Program-made: the position numbers and the translations under genes
Notes under the pieces: model-generated
Told to the model about the DNA's origin: nothing
Databases searched by the model: none
What the model saw: the letters and a program-made list of their open reading frames with translations, nothing else
NCBI GenBank assembly: GCA_918026815.1
Contig: CAKJVC010000008.1
Coordinates: forward strand, 496,001 to 560,000
Length of the DNA: 64,000 bases
Source: Chalara sp. BL73
Lineage: Eukaryota > Ascomycota > Leotiomycetes > Helotiales
Direction of reading: 5' to 3'
In this document: positions 1-12,504 of the stretch, piece by piece
Position numbering within the stretch: the first letter of the stretch is position 1
How the letters are laid out: every line of letters starts with the position of its first letter

Positions 1-2172
1 ATTCCTGAACTTCTTTCCACGGATTGTAACACCGTACTCTTTACGGATCATCGATTTCTTGCTTGATTTTGACTGCTTCCAAGACGCCATTTTATCTGCG
101 CGTTCCTCCACAGTAGCGGCGGCGACTCTAGCTAAGAAGTCCTCTTCGACTTTGTCAATTCGACGGTTCATTTCCGCCAGGTCAGCCACCCCAAGCTCTT
201 GTGCAGAGCGATATCTTCCCGCGGCAGGGGACTGCAATCGCTCAACTTGAGACGTTGGACGATCCTGAAGTGATGTGTTGTAGCTTACGGGACCATTTGA
301 CAGACTTGGTTGGTACACATGTTCAGGAATTGCTACCGATGCACGTGCAGCGCCATGAGAGACCCAGGTTGGGGGCAGGGGAGGTCTAGGGGGTCCAGGA
401 ACGTTGGCTGCAGCTTCCTGTTGGAGCTGATTTGAAGGTGATCCGCCAGGTGAAGGTGGATAAGAGGGAGGTGCCATCGATTGTGAGTTTGCTTGTGGAG
501 AAGCTGTATGCGCCTGCGATGGTGATCCTTGTGTGTGGACAGGCGTTACCTGTGTCGGTGGAGCTGTGGCTTCTGCAATTTTAGTACCTGCACCTATGCA
601 GACCTCTTTCTTTTCGTGGTATAAAAGACCCTGTTTTCCAGTGAAACCTTTGCCACACAATTCACAATAATCTGTGAAAGGTTTTCCATTCTTGTCAGAT
701 CCTTGATCACACACTCTCTTTTGGACATGGAAGCTGTAGGCTTTCGTATACTTAAATCCTATTTGATGGCAATATGGGCACATCAAGGAGGAGGCTGGAG
801 GAGAAAAGTCCGCCCGCGGCCTTGGTGGTACTGTTGCTGGGCCGGAGAATTTGTTGCTTTTGCGTTTTCGTGTTGTTGGATCAATACCCGCCTGCCGAGC
901 AGCATCTAGGTTTCGATTTTGTTCTAACAGAAGTATGTCATGCGTCTCCCGCGGAAGAGTTTGGGGTAGTTGCTGACCCGGATGAGGGGGTGGTGGAAGA
1001 GACGCTGCTGGAGTATATGATGGGGGAACTGCTGTAGCGGGCCGTTCCGGGAAAGTTATTGGCGAATACCCCGATTTTTCAGAGGCGAGAGGTACTGCTG
1101 AAGAAGGTCTTGCTGGAACATTGACAGGAGAATATTCTGAGATAGTCGCTGGTCCTGCTGGAGGTATTGGTCCTTGGGGTCCTTGTGGTCCATAAGTAGC
1201 AATCTGTGCCGCTATCATTGGTGCGACTAGGTCTGGTTGATCAGCATCCTCAGGTTGAAAGCCCAAGCGCCCTGCTTCACCTAATTTCCGTGTAAGCCAT
1301 TTCGTAGGAGCCGACCGTATGCGTTCGACGAGTGCCTGGTCCAGGACATCTTGGGGAATATGACGGAAATCCTTAGCATTTACTTGTCTTAGCAGTGTTT
1401 GACGCAAGGACGGGTCTCGCAAAAGCGCGTCGCAATCTTGACTTCTTGTTACTCGTTCAATGACCCCTGTGGGGCAATTTTTCAGGCTTGCTTTTATGAT
1501 GAAAGCTAGATGCGCTTCATCTAAAGGCTGGCCATTTTCCCGATTGCCAAAGAGCACATGACGCCAATGAGCTCTAGATGCTAGTTTTACTGCGTCGGCA
1601 TCTACCTCCCCCATATGTTGTTTCAATGCGTCTGCCTCCTTCTCCACTTTCAAAGACGTGGGGGGTCTAGCTGGTGAGGATACGGAGCCATTGGTGGCTT
1701 TGCTAATGGAGCGGTTTCGAGTTGTAGCTTGTCGATTGAGGCTGTTCAAGCCATTGACAGCTGGCGCCGATTTGGGCTTGCTTGATGTGACAACATCGTC
1801 TTTTGGCTTCACCTCGACGCGGGCGACTTTGGGTTTCTTAGGGTCATCGGAGGCAATCTGGCTCGAAGCTCCATTGGCACCGACACCTGTGATTTCTTCC
1901 TTCACGCTGTTCACATCTCTGCCTTCGGATATTCCATTAGTTGCAACTTCCCCATTGGTGTTCGTTTGAGGGACATGATTGTTTTCCGCTTTGGCATCAT
2001 CATTATCAATCATGATTACATCTTCCTTAGTCTGGTCTCTGGCCTCATGGGAACTTGGAGGTGCCAGGTCGGCGGATATATCAGGCTTATCAGCTGACTT
2101 GCCGTTCACGTTTGGTGAAGCGGCCGCTAGCGCAGGTGAGTGAGATACAACACGATCCTTTGGATGCGGCAT
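1..2172 (-). CDS. Large C2HC zinc-finger protein, 3' end outside window
   Basis: An open frame starts at an ATG at 2172 and stays open to base 1, giving the first 724 residues without a stop. The C-terminus lies outside the window. The N-terminal third is acidic and Ser/Asn/Lys-rich, typical of disordered nuclear proteins. Residues about 180-320 look folded and helical. A short collagen-like run (GPQGPQGPIPPAGPA) sits near residue 328. Two zinc-finger-like motifs follow: CPYC...H...C at about 465-488 and CELC...H...C at about 503-525, both C2HC in spacing. A Pro/Gln/Ser-rich tail comes next, then a basic Lys/Arg-rich stretch at the window edge. Nuclear, DNA- or RNA-binding activity is inferred from the fingers. 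I do not recognise a named orthologue. Confidence 0.75.
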   Translation of the reverse strand, partial: MPHPKDRVVSHSPALAAASPNVNGKSADKPDISADLAPPSSHEARDQTKEDVIMIDNDDAKAENNHVPQTNTNGEVATNGISEGRDVNSVKEEITGVGANGASSQIASDDPKKPKVARVEVKPKDDVVTSSKPKSAPAVNGLNSLNRQATTRNRSISKATNGSVSSPARPPTSLKVEKEADALKQHMGEVDADAVKLASRAHWRHVLFGNRENGQPLDEAHLAFIIKASLKNCPTGVIERVTRSQDCDALLRDPSLRQTLLRQVNAKDFRHIPQDVLDQALVERIRSAPTKWLTRKLGEAGRLGFQPEDADQPDLVAPMIAAQIATYGPQGPQGPIPPAGPATISEYSPVNVPARPSSAVPLASEKSGYSPITFPERPATAVPPSYTPAASLPPPPHPGQQLPQTLPRETHDILLLEQNRNLDAARQAGIDPTTRKRKSNKFSGPATVPPRPRADFSPPASSLMCPYCHQIGFKYTKAYSFHVQKRVCDQGSDKNGKPFTDYCELCGKGFTGKQGLLYHEKKEVCIGAGTKIAEATAPPTQVTPVHTQGSPSQAHTASPQANSQSMAPPSYPPSPGGSPSNQLQQEAAANVPGPPRPPLPPTWVSHGAARASVAIPEHVYQPSLSNGPVSYNTSLQDRPTSQVERLQSPAAGRYRSAQELGVADLAEMNRRIDKVEEDFLARVAAATVEERADKMASWKQSKSSKKSMIRKEYGVTIRGKKFRN

Positions 2173-4726
2173 ATCTGATTGCTTGCGACGCAAAGAATAA
2201 ACACGAGCAAAGAATTGAAATTATGGAGCCTTGGATTGTATTCGACGGGTTAGCTTTTAGCCTATCGGTCTGATAGCGTCTTCAAGTGAGTTGTTGGCTC
2301 TTTCCTGGTGAGGATTATATTCGACCGGTCGCGAAACTGAAGGGAGTTGAACGCGCTAATCTTGTAACGTGTCGCCTTGCAGCTCGTGCGTACTTCTGAT
2401 TATCAAATCGCAATTGAACGCATCTTTCCTTGGTCCTATAATTATTTATCAGCTGTAAATCTTGATCGCACCGTGCCTAAATGTGGTCAAAGAAAACCTG
2501 ATTTTCGTACTTGGAAAAAAATGACGATTTTCGAACATACGAATTAGAAGTGTTTGGCAGCTTATGCTTATCGAGATCATTAAATACAGCTGTGGCGTGG
2601 TGAAGCTTGCGACTGACACCCCAAATTGAATTTCAATTATGAATCAAGAGATGAAAGAAAAAGAGCGAAGGCGCTAGGTTTTAAACATGGCAAATATGCG
2701 CTAATGGACACTATATCAACTAGCGGCGCGCTAGCGTTGACACAGTTTATGCTAGCCTATTCTGGTTTCAGAGCGATCGTCGTAAAAACTTTATAATAGT
2801 GTGCAATGTGCACCAATGGATTTAAAGTGGCTCGGCAAAATGTATTGGTGTTTACATCATGTTACTATATGCTATTTATGTGTATGACCCGAAGTGAATC
2901 ACGCTATTAATATGTGATATTAGAAGATGCAAGGGTCGCAACAGCAAGCGAGAGCCCCTGGTCTTGAAACTCGAATGCATATTTGAGAGCAGCGGGTACA
3001 TTTACTAATATTTGAATTATTACTGACCAGATTGAGCAATGTACACGCATTAATTCTTGTGAAACCAGCGCGTGTTAGGTGCTCTCGTCTAACAAACTTT
3101 AATCATTAGGTTAGGCACTAATATGCAAGTGTGACTAACTAAGACCAAAATTAGACTATAATTAGTAGTTTTACGGGATCGAAGATTAATCATCATATAA
3201 TCTACTAGCATAAACCAGTATAAAGCGTAATACCATAGGGGTTCATCGGGTACTGTAAGTATAAAATTAGCCAGATATTAAGAGTATGGTTAATAGTATC
3301 AAGTATAAAAGTAATGCCAAGACGGCGCCCCAGCTGATATTGGCTGGAACCACGATCCGAACGTTGCGCAGTACATGAAACGCAACACATATGGAAGCAG
3401 ACTCAGTAGTTTTCAGAAAACATAGATAACAGATTAATAGGCTGAATAATAACTATTACCAACAAAGCTGATAAAAAAAAAGATTTTGCAGAGACTATTA
3501 CTGAAGCACGCATACCTAGTTGGAGCATAGTAATATTAAATTACTTCAGAACTTTCAAGTAACCACATTATCGAGATCCCGACAAGGGCAGACTTGCATA
3601 AACAGAAAGGGATAATTAACGTGGATTTCAAATAATAGAGGAGTTGCGTTACTAATGCCAAGAAGTTGATCATGTGATGAAACCGAAATACCGAACTTTC
3701 TAGGCTGCACTTTAGACTATTAAGTCTAAAGCAGTTAGCAGAATAAAAGAAGTAGGAAGACAAGGAGTACGGTACATATAAAAAAGTGCTTCGTGAACGC
3801 AGCTTGTGTAATGAGTATGTGGAACGAAAATGAAAAGGGGGAAGATATATATAGGTTATGTATGAGTTTATATTTGGATCGAAACTGCAAGCTCAGCCAA
3901 CACTAAAAATGATGGTCATGAAACCATATCTTATTACCTCAGTTTGTTTCACAAACATTCTTTGGTTCCGTGAATTATAAAATTTTAAATGTTTCATCCA
4001 AGTTATGGTTCTTACGCTGAGGAATATGGCAAAGGCAGGCTTAGCGAGCCCCTGAGCTCAATAACCCGAACAGGAACGACCCGTCAGGAGACAGATCCAC
4101 TGTGCATTGCTCGATTATGATTCCGAGGGAACATACACAAGCTTGAGATGGCCCATGTTTTGTTAGTGCATTTAATTGATGGCGCTTAGTGTACCTATAA
4201 GCACATCACGACAACTTTCTGAACCTACAGACAGACGATGATGGATACAGATAATGCCTCGATGCAGAAGCTATACAAGTCGTTTAGAGATCCTTTATTC
4301 CTAGTCCCAGTAGCAAAAGTGGGAGGGTCTTTGAGCAAAGAGCCGAGCTGCTTTTGACAGAATCACATCTGTCTATTGGGTGGAGAAGAGTAGCCACCCG
4401 CTCGCCAAAGCAAAGAGAAGTTGCTTTGGAGGCGTACATGCACAACCACCAGCGCCACCCGGGCTGAACATGCCTTTCCTTGTGCTGGCACATTTTTATT
4501 CAACTTGGTATATGCATGACTGCATTCACGCATTGATGGAGGAGCTGGGTAAGGGGGCACGTGGTTAATTCTCAGCCCATCTCGACGTGATACTCATACA
4601 TCCAAATGCGACAGATGTATCCATGGCATCACAACGCCTAACTCCTCGCTCAAAGCATAATAACGTCCATGTTTCGCTCTTTAGCAGTATCCATGCCATG
4701 CACCCCTTCCCTCCCTCCTTCATTTC
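2173..4726. other. Intergenic, partly AT-rich
   Basis: This lies between the zinc-finger gene and BOS1. Bases about 2600-4000 are clearly AT-rich, with many TA steps and only short broken frames. That could be old, mutated repeat DNA, but no recognisable transposon domain is visible. I see no convincing gene or tRNA. Confidence 0.5.
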
Positions 4727-5464
4727 TCATCGGAATATCTTCAACACTCCCCAGCAAAATCCAAAGAAGACAACCACACCAATTCCAAATATCCACTTAT
4801 CCTGCTTTGCTCTCCTTTCAACCATCCGTATTGTCTCTCCACTGACACCGAGAGTATTTGCCACGCTCCTCAACCTCTTCTGCGTCCCCTTCATCACTTC
4901 CCGCTGCTGGCTCAAATCCCCCAAGACCGCCTGGCCCCTTGCCAAATACTCGTCTAACGCGCTATGCGTGTTCTGAAAGAAGGTCTGTTCCCTCAGTGCA
5001 TGCTGTTCCCTTGTAACATCCGGCGCATGCGCGCTCATCTGTCCGCCCTGCCACCCATTCACGCTTCCCCCCACATTTGTCGGACTCGCAGTCGAGTTCG
5101 CATACGGATTATCTGGAGTCCCAGTATGATGCGGCCGGCGGCCAAATAATTCATTCTTCTGTCCCACAGCTTCTGCTTCTTCGCCTTGTCGTTTTAACTC
5201 CAGGTAGCCTTCACGAAATTCTTGGAGTTCTTGCCTGAAGTTTTGGAGACGCTCTTCAGCTTTTGCCTTTTTGGCGGCATTGAGCTCGGTTTTTATGAGA
5301 GAGGAATATGAGTCTAACGTGCGGGAGAAGGAGGTTAGGGATGCGGAGATCTGGCCTAGGAGTGAGGGTGTGAGGAGGGCTGGCGGGGAGGAGAGATCGC
5401 GTTTTAATGAGGTGGATTGCTTAAGGGCTGTATTGAAAAGTGTATTCTGCTTTGTTGTTAGCAT
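4727..5464 (-). CDS. BOS1: Bos1, ER-Golgi Qb-SNARE (membrin family)
   Basis: This is an intronless 245-aa protein starting at an ATG at 5464, the usual length for fungal Bos1. The N-terminal half is a helical Habc-like region (QISASLTSFSRTLDSYSSL) followed by a charged coiled coil. It carries the Bos1 signature NELFGRRPHHTGTPDNPYAN near the middle. A SNARE motif runs from about residue 150 to 220 (LREQTFFQNTHSALDEYLARGQAVLGDL..), and a single C-terminal membrane anchor (IFGIGVVVFFGFCWGVLKIF) ends the protein, so it is tail-anchored. Bos1 acts in fusion of COPII vesicles with the Golgi together with Sed5, Bet1 and Sec22. The name also denotes an unrelated histidine kinase in some fungi; that is not meant here. 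Confidence 0.93.
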   Translation of the reverse strand: MLTTKQNTLFNTALKQSTSLKRDLSSPPALLTPSLLGQISASLTSFSRTLDSYSSLIKTELNAAKKAKAEERLQNFRQELQEFREGYLELKRQGEEAEAVGQKNELFGRRPHHTGTPDNPYANSTASPTNVGGSVNGWQGGQMSAHAPDVTREQHALREQTFFQNTHSALDEYLARGQAVLGDLSQQREVMKGTQKRLRSVANTLGVSGETIRMVERRAKQDKWIFGIGVVVFFGFCWGVLKIFR

Positions 5465-6271
5465 GACTTAAAAACATGAGAAGATAATAATAACCATTGT
5501 GACCGTTGTGCGAGAATCAGTATGTGTCCCTTTGAGAAAACCAAAACCTCTGAATTGATGTTTGTCCTTTAGGCTTGGACAGGAAATAATTTACACGTGG
5601 CTTGAATAATATTGGGGATGTGGCTTGGGAGCCACTATTTGCACCTAGATTTTGACTACTTGACTGCAGGGAAAACATAACCGCCTTGCCCAATTGCTTG
5701 AAATAGAGTTCATGGATGCAATCCAGTGAAATCATAAGAATTATTTTCATTTACTATCTCTTCTTATTCAACTGACCCAACCTAAAAAAAATTGAGCTAT
5801 CTATAGTACTTGTGTGGTTTTCAGCTTTATGTTCCACAACATGAACCAAATCTCGACATTTTATCGGTCTATATAAAGATGTCCCTAATATTATGGTCGC
5901 CAGCCGTATATCACTCCCAAAAATATCGCCGTCTCAAAGGAATCCGAACTTACTTGGGCTAATCTATTGTAGTGATCGCTTTCACATGGGACATAGTCGC
6001 AAAGGAATTCCTGGTTAGGCACCTACATCTCTTCACAGACGGGAAGCCGAACACCGGAAGCCGCTGTACATATCAGATTGCCTCCTTCGTTAGCTAGCTA
6101 CATACCTCAAACTATCATAAAGTGCAAATGGCACTAATATATCTCAATAGTCCATAAATACCCCCATTTACCCCATATATTTCTGATAACACCCCAACGC
6201 CGCGCTGAAATTCGCTCATATCAAAAATTCCATGCCGTTAGATGAGTCCGTACAAAGGACATATTGAAGAT
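5465..6271. other. Intergenic between BOS1 and the Zn2Cys6 gene
   Basis: About 800 bases hold the BOS1 promoter and the 3' flank of the Zn2Cys6 gene. Only short frames are present and no repeat or RNA gene is recognised. Confidence 0.5.
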
Positions 6272-8904
6272 TCATCCAAGGAGAACTAGATGTAGCAGTT
6301 AGCAATCGAAGATGATTAACATTGATGAAAAAGCCTATACTTACTTTCCCATTCCCAGTCCTTCATAACCCCAACCCAGTGAAGCGGTCCTCTTACTGTC
6401 AGTTCCCATTCCCAATCATCGGCAACATCATCCCTCCTCTTTCTTCCCTGTCCAAAACTCCCACTTGTCCTCTGTCTTTTCTGGCCAGTAACCCCATTAC
6501 CAACGAGTAGATCGCCAAAATTGAACTCATCTTCCGTCGCTAATTCCTCCTCATACTTCCGTTTCGAGCTCTCGCTGTGGAACGGGATCATATCTTGCCC
6601 TGGTCGTCGTCGCGTTTGATTTTCGGTCATTGATTTCCATGTTGCATCGCGACGAGACCATACTTCTTGCTGGACTTCCCAGCAGCGGTCGATATTGCCA
6701 ATCCACATCCGTGAAGCCATGGCGCTCCATCGTGACTCAACCCATTGTCTATCTTCGGGATCCCAGGCTTCGCAGCCGGCAGCTAGAAGAGGATAGATTT
6801 GCACGATAATCAACCGTGAAGACAATGGCACTGTAGCGAGATAAACTAGAACTTTCCTAGCCAGCTCAGCAGAGCTTAAGGATGGAATCTCTGGAACTGC
6901 TTGGTGAAGATACAGAAGAGTCGCAAATCGGTATGCCTCCGCCGTTTGTAGAGCGTGCTGAATTTCAGAAGTTGGATCTTCAGGCTCATCGAACGCTGTG
7001 CCTGGAGGTGGCTGCCATTGCTCGATGGCCTGCCGTAGCTCCATAGCTTGGGAGATAATGGGCACAGAATTTGACTTGAGCTTGCGTACCTTGCGACACA
7101 GGTTTGCCGCGCGTCCGATGAGTGGGAATAATGTAGCAGCGCATCCCATCAGGGGATCTAACTCAGTATTGGTTTGCGTTGGTGATGAGGGGCTAAGTGA
7201 AGCATTAAATGGCCAGAGAGCATCATCATGGCCAAAATCTGTACCTTCATCTTCTTCCACTGACGTAAGCCTTGCAATAACATCCATGTACACCCAAGTG
7301 TTACATAGAAATTTTAACCTGGTTAGATCATCACCACGGAGTCTGGATTTTTGGTGGGCGACGAGAGCCTGGTTTACAAGAATCTTTGCGCCTCGCAAGT
7401 GTTCGATTCCTGTGCTGATGTGCTGATCCCAGGATTCAGAAAATGCAAGCACTAAAGTAGTAGCTAAGGCTGTTTCTGTTCGCATTTTCTCGATACCGGA
7501 TGCTAAGGATCGAATGCTGCGGCGCATATGCTCCATGCCTTCGACTCGCAATGCAGGCGTCATCTTCGATGAGTGGAAGGCTGTCATTGATGCTATGGCA
7601 TGATACAGAGCTGGCTCCTCACGGGTTAATGGCCATATGAGTGTCCTCCAAGGGTTCTCTGTTGGACCATCTTTCACAGACAAAATTCCGCACGTATCTC
7701 TGTCAAATCGCCTCATCAGCATTTCCTTACTGCCCGCTTTCATTTCCGGCTGGCGATAGATCTGATTGAATCTATCAGAGTTTGCCATTGTGGCAGCTGA
7801 TGGACGATGAACGGATCCCTGAAATGGGGTCCAGATCTTTCTGTCTGTTGTCTGAGGGGATCGGATGATCTCCTCTATGTCTTCATCTAATGTTGAATTC
7901 TGCATCATATCAGTGTCCATTTCAGACGGCTGCTCTAACATTGGATTTAGAGTCATTGATGACAGGTCGAGAGATGGAATTGAGGTGCTGAGTGGCGGAA
8001 TCACGACTGACCCAGGTCGAGCGTTGAGTTCTGAACCAGGAAGCAAAAGGTCTATGAGCCTTGGCGATTGTCCTGAGAAACTAGGCCTGGGTGACGGCGT
8101 AGATGAAGAAAGAGGCACATTATTGGTGTCGTCGAATAGGCTACTTAGACTACTTGTGATGTGATCCGCATCAAACCGTGGCCGTGGAAGCTCCCTCATA
8201 GAAGGTGGTGTGCTCATGTCAAACATGGGTGGGTGATTAAAATTAAGATCTGGCGTTGAAAATGTATATGCTGGAGAGGGTGCAGCCGCATTGAAGAATG
8301 AGTTCTCCATCTGCGCATTCTCCCCCTCAGCATTTGGTGTTGTGGATGCTTCATCTGATGTTGGGCTGGTGTATATCGCTGTATCTGGGGGTTTATCCAA
8401 CACAATTGAATCTGCACACCATCAGCTTAATCCGTCTATAGTTCAGTGCGTATAGTGGCATACTTCGTTTCGTCTTAGCTGGCGTGGGCTTGTTGACAAA
8501 GGTTGTCTCTTCGAATGGCCTCCACTTGAAATCCTTCTTGTATCCCCCGCAAGTAACATTTCTTTTGTGACATTGCTGACAGGCTGGCTTCGTCTCGTCG
8601 CATTTTAATCTTTTCGCTTTGCAAGTTATACATCCTGTTGAGCCTATCGTCAGTCCAACTCCAGACATCTCCCTCTTATCATCCTGGAGATAAGGCTTCA
8701 AAGCCTCCCCTCTGACTTACCATTGCGACTCTTGGATTGTTTGGGCTTCACGACACCGTCGTTCTTCTTGGCGGTGGTCGCAGCTTTGGTTGCCGTATTT
8801 TGCTTGCGCGGTTTTGGTGGTTGGGCGCGAGGAGGACTGGAAGGTTTGGTCACCGGGGAGTTCGTTAGGAAGGCCGTTGGTGAAGGAATTGTGATGGTTT
8901 CCAT
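6272..8904 (-). CDS. Zn2Cys6 transcription factor, Fungal_trans_2-like, four exons
   Basis: The model is complement(join(6272..6285, 6345..8411, 8464..8634, 8721..8904)), about 811 aa. Intron 1 has donor GTAAGT. Intron 2 runs GTATGC to GTGCAG. Intron 3 has donor GTAAGT, a TGCTAAC branch and acceptor CTAG. All phases agree. The Lys/Pro-rich N-terminus leads into a binuclear cluster, CITCKAKRLKC..CQQCHKRNVTC. After a Ser/Pro-rich linker comes a long helical regulatory region (PWRTLIWPLTREEPALYHAI and onwards) resembling the Fungal_trans_2 (PF11951) family. Without the last intron the protein would end about 15 residues later; the strong branch point supports splicing. It is a nuclear DNA-binding regulator by family; its targets cannot be read from the sequence. 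The start is the first ATG in the frame. Confidence 0.82.
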
Positions 8905-10116
8905 CTCGCAGACCCACCCCGCGCATAGACCATCGATATCGACCCTGACAAGAAATAGCAAAAGCAATATCGATGTTTGGAACACGTGTTACGCCATGAA
9001 GAACCACATTAGCAACCTTTCTGATTATATTGAACGTGTTTTTGGAAGAATACAGAGGTTCGAGGCGGGGGAAGTCTGGTGTGGTGTGTAGCTCTGCCGG
9101 CTGGACCTTAGCATTAGGGTTGTCTAGCCCATATGTCGGGGCCTGACGCATCACCCTCACCCCCCCATGCTGAACGGAACGGAACTGGTGATAAAGCCCA
9201 ACCACTCATAAGACAGCTGATCCAATCTTGACATTTGCTGTTTCTTCTGCCGTGTCATGAACTTGGCATCTGATATGCCAATGACACGAACCATGTGTGT
9301 TTTCACTGTTCTAGAATGTGACCCTATTACATATATCACCTCCAGTCCTCCTGCAGGTCTACTCTACCTCTGTATGGAGGGAAGGTTTGAATGCCTTCAT
9401 TCTTCTCTTCGTCCGCAAACCAGTACCGCAGATCAAGTCTTTATCTCGAAAACGAGATCATACAAAGAAGGCTTCTTATGCCCCGTCCGCTATATTGATA
9501 CATTGATCAAACCCAAGGTTGGCTAGGCCCCTTTTTCATGGACCCAAAAGTGGTGGCTGACTCGTGAGTCGAAGTTATGGCCCACTCAAGCACTAGATAC
9601 AGATAAAAGAAATATGTCATGCAAGTGTTGGCAGCTAAACCTTATCTTATTACACTGTGGCAATGCAGTCCGACACAAATGTATATATGTTGACATATAT
9701 GTATCAGCATTTATAGTATGGTCAGATGGTATTGCGAGTGAGCGCATGCAAATAGCTGCGCTTGACAAGAGAGTGCATTTGTATTCTTCAACGTAAAATA
9801 AAGGTGACGGTGCTGAAGGCGCTTGGAGGCGGCCAATATTTAGAAGTAGAAAATTCTGCATTTACCCATGACCAATGTTCATATGCAACTTGCAAGTGAT
9901 CCCATTCGCCCATATCCTACACTTGCAGGTAGATGCCATGGTAATATAGAAGCTTCAAACAGAAGAGCTACGCCTTTTATGTATTGCAGTGCTAGCCGCA
10001 AGGAACACCTTAGTGAAGAAGGAAATAGCCAGGCAATACGATGTCAATTCAACATCCGACTTTCTGGAACACGTAGGCCGTGCAGTAATCTTCAAGGTAT
10101 CATATTTCTACTCCTT
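8905..10116. other. Intergenic between the Zn2Cys6 gene and DBP8
   Basis: About 1.2 kb with only short overlapping frames on both strands. It holds the promoter of the Zn2Cys6 gene and the 3' flank of DBP8. No repeat or RNA gene is recognised. Confidence 0.5.
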
Positions 10117-11782
10117 TTACTTCAATTTCTGATGGCCTCGCTTCCTCTTACCTCCAACCTCTCTCCCTTCTTCAATCTCCAACAAAGCCTCTCTCTTCTT
10201 CTGTCCTACCAATTTTAATGCATCCCTAATAACCCTCGCTTCCAAGTTGACTAATTCTCCATTTCCATCATCTTCTTCCCACTGAATCATCTTTCTTCCC
10301 ACTCTCGCTTCGATCGCCAGAACAAGCTCCACGTCTCGCTGTCCCACAAATGTGACCGCCTCACCTTTCCTCCCTGCTCTTGCGGTACGTCCAACGCGGT
10401 GGATATAATCATCCGGATCTCTAGGAATATCGTAGTTGATGACTAGTCCAACTTCTGGGATATCAAGACCTCTGGCCGCGACGTTTGTAGTAACTAATAC
10501 TCGAGCTGCTGCTGCTCTGAAACGCCCAAGATTGTCAATTCTTTGTCGCTGTGGCAGCTTAGAATGTAAGGCCGTGACACGATGATCAAGAAGGCGCAGA
10601 AGGTGGGTTAAATAATCGGCCGTGCTAGTATGGTTACAAAACAAGATAACCGACTTTGTCACATTCTTGGTGGTAAGCAGAAACATGTGCAGGTAATGCT
10701 CTCGATGTGTAACAGGAATTTGCAGATACATCTGCTTGAGCGACGGCGGAATGGCTAGAACCTGAGTATCGACCTCACAAATGAAGACGGGTTGTTTTCC
10801 AGGGGTTGTTGGCATCTCTTTTAATGCACGAACTTCTGGAGTTACCGTAGCTGTGAAGAGGAGGGTCTGACGTTTGGAAGGAGGTGGCAACACAGAGAGG
10901 CACTCTTCGACATCCGGCAGCATAACTCCATGTCCAGTGGCAGCTAACAGCCTATCCGCTTCGTCGAGGACCACCATCCGTACTCGTCGCAAGCCACATA
11001 TTGTGTCTTCTCCTGATGTTCTTATATGGTCTGCTAAGCGGCCTGGAGTCGCAATCACGATGTGTGGCCTTTGAGCGATAGCTGCTGCCTGTAGCCGCAT
11101 GTCAGATCCTCCTGTTATCAAAATAGCTTTTAATGATTGTGGAGACGAGATGGCCTTAATTTGTTCGAAGATCTGGAGTGCAAGTTCTCTAAAACGTGAA
11201 TCAGTCCCATGCCTTAAAATTCTTCGTGACCGCTCCATACCTCGTAGGCGTAAGCACCAATGCAAAGATTCCAAAGGGATCCTCAGCCCATTTCTGCAAA
11301 ATTGGAACTGCGAAAGCTACGGTTTTTCCGGAACCAGTCCTGCTGCCTCCTATACAATCTCTCCCCTTCAATATCTCAGGGATACAGTGCTTCTGAATGC
11401 CAGTCGGCCTTTTTATAGCCATGGCTCCTAATGACCCCACCAACCATGGCTTCACGTTTAATGCCGCGAAAGAGGTTTGCTCGTCGACAGGAACTAGTAT
11501 GGCGCCATTGCTTGGAAGTTCATGAGTAAGCCTTGGCTGTGGTGCCGACTTTATTCGTGAAGGCGCGGAAAACTGAGAGGTAATGCGCGCTTGATCTTGC
11601 GATGTTTTTCTTCGCTTTCTTGAGCTTTGTGAGTCGAGAGAATCGGACTCAACATCAGAATCGGAGCCTGATAAGCTTTCCGCCTCCTCTGAATTTTTAT
11701 GTAATTCATCAGATGAGCTAGAAGACTCCTCGTCTCCAGATTGCTCCCTGTCAGCTCTTGAGACGACCTTTTCGGCGGGCAT
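10117..11782 (-). CDS. DBP8: ATP-dependent RNA helicase Dbp8 (DEAD box)
   Basis: The model is complement(join(10117..11188, 11241..11782)), 537 aa, with one 52-nt intron (GTATGG..TTTTAG). Splicing rebuilds motif Ia PTRELA exactly across the junction. The Ser/Asp/Glu-rich N-terminus (about 1-90) is followed by a Q motif ([16 protein letters not shown]), motif I SRTGSGKT at 147-154, TPGR, DEAD, TAT in place of the usual [15 protein letters not shown] and [13 protein letters not shown]. The tail is basic. Dbp8 is a nucleolar helicase needed for 40S subunit synthesis and is stimulated by Esf2 in yeast. The ATG at 11782 was chosen because the frame upstream of it offers only non-ATG codons. Confidence 0.93.
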
Positions 11783-12504
11783 TTTAGACACGATATGGAT
11801 TTTTTCCTGATGTTTGGGAACTTTTTTTCCCGCCTTATCATACCCCGGATTTGAGATCTCTTGGCGCTATCTCATCCCTGCCCACGCCAAGCAATACGGA
11901 CGGGTGTTTTCTCTTCCTCTTGCTAATTGTGTTTTGAATGACCACAATGCTCACCACCATTTTATATTTCATTCATACTGCGATTCGACTCACTTGATCT
12001 CTGACATGACGTGATGAATAATTTTGTCCGCGTCTGCTTAGAAAAAAAGCTGCCTCATCAACACCACCATCCGCTGGGCAAGCGAGGAACAGTGTTCTGT
12101 CTCTGCTCTTCGTCCACTACAGATTACTAGAAGCTGCACAACTGCATCCCCCTTACAGCGCTCTATGTTGTTTGGAAACACTGTCACATTCACAAGCACA
12201 TCAATAGGAACAATTATGCAAGTTGACGCTGATTCTGCTACCTAGGTAAAAGAATTCAGCCGGCTGCCAACATAGCCTAAAGCTAGTGCCTGGACCAGAA
12301 GGCAGCAAACAAAGAAGTCCAATCAATTTCAATTTCCCAGTATCAGTTTATCCTCAAATTCGCGCTTCGCTCAATACAATCAGGTACCTCTCAAATTATC
12401 CATCCTTAAGCGCCTTGCAGCTCGGCTTCCTCCAAATTTGACATAAACACAGTTCATCATAATGCCTCCTCCATAACCCCTGAAGCCCCTGCAATCAGAT
12501 TCTC
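11783..12504. other. Intergenic between DBP8 and the 507-aa orphan
   Basis: About 720 bases. It holds the DBP8 promoter and the 3' flank of the next gene. No supported feature is seen. Confidence 0.5.
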
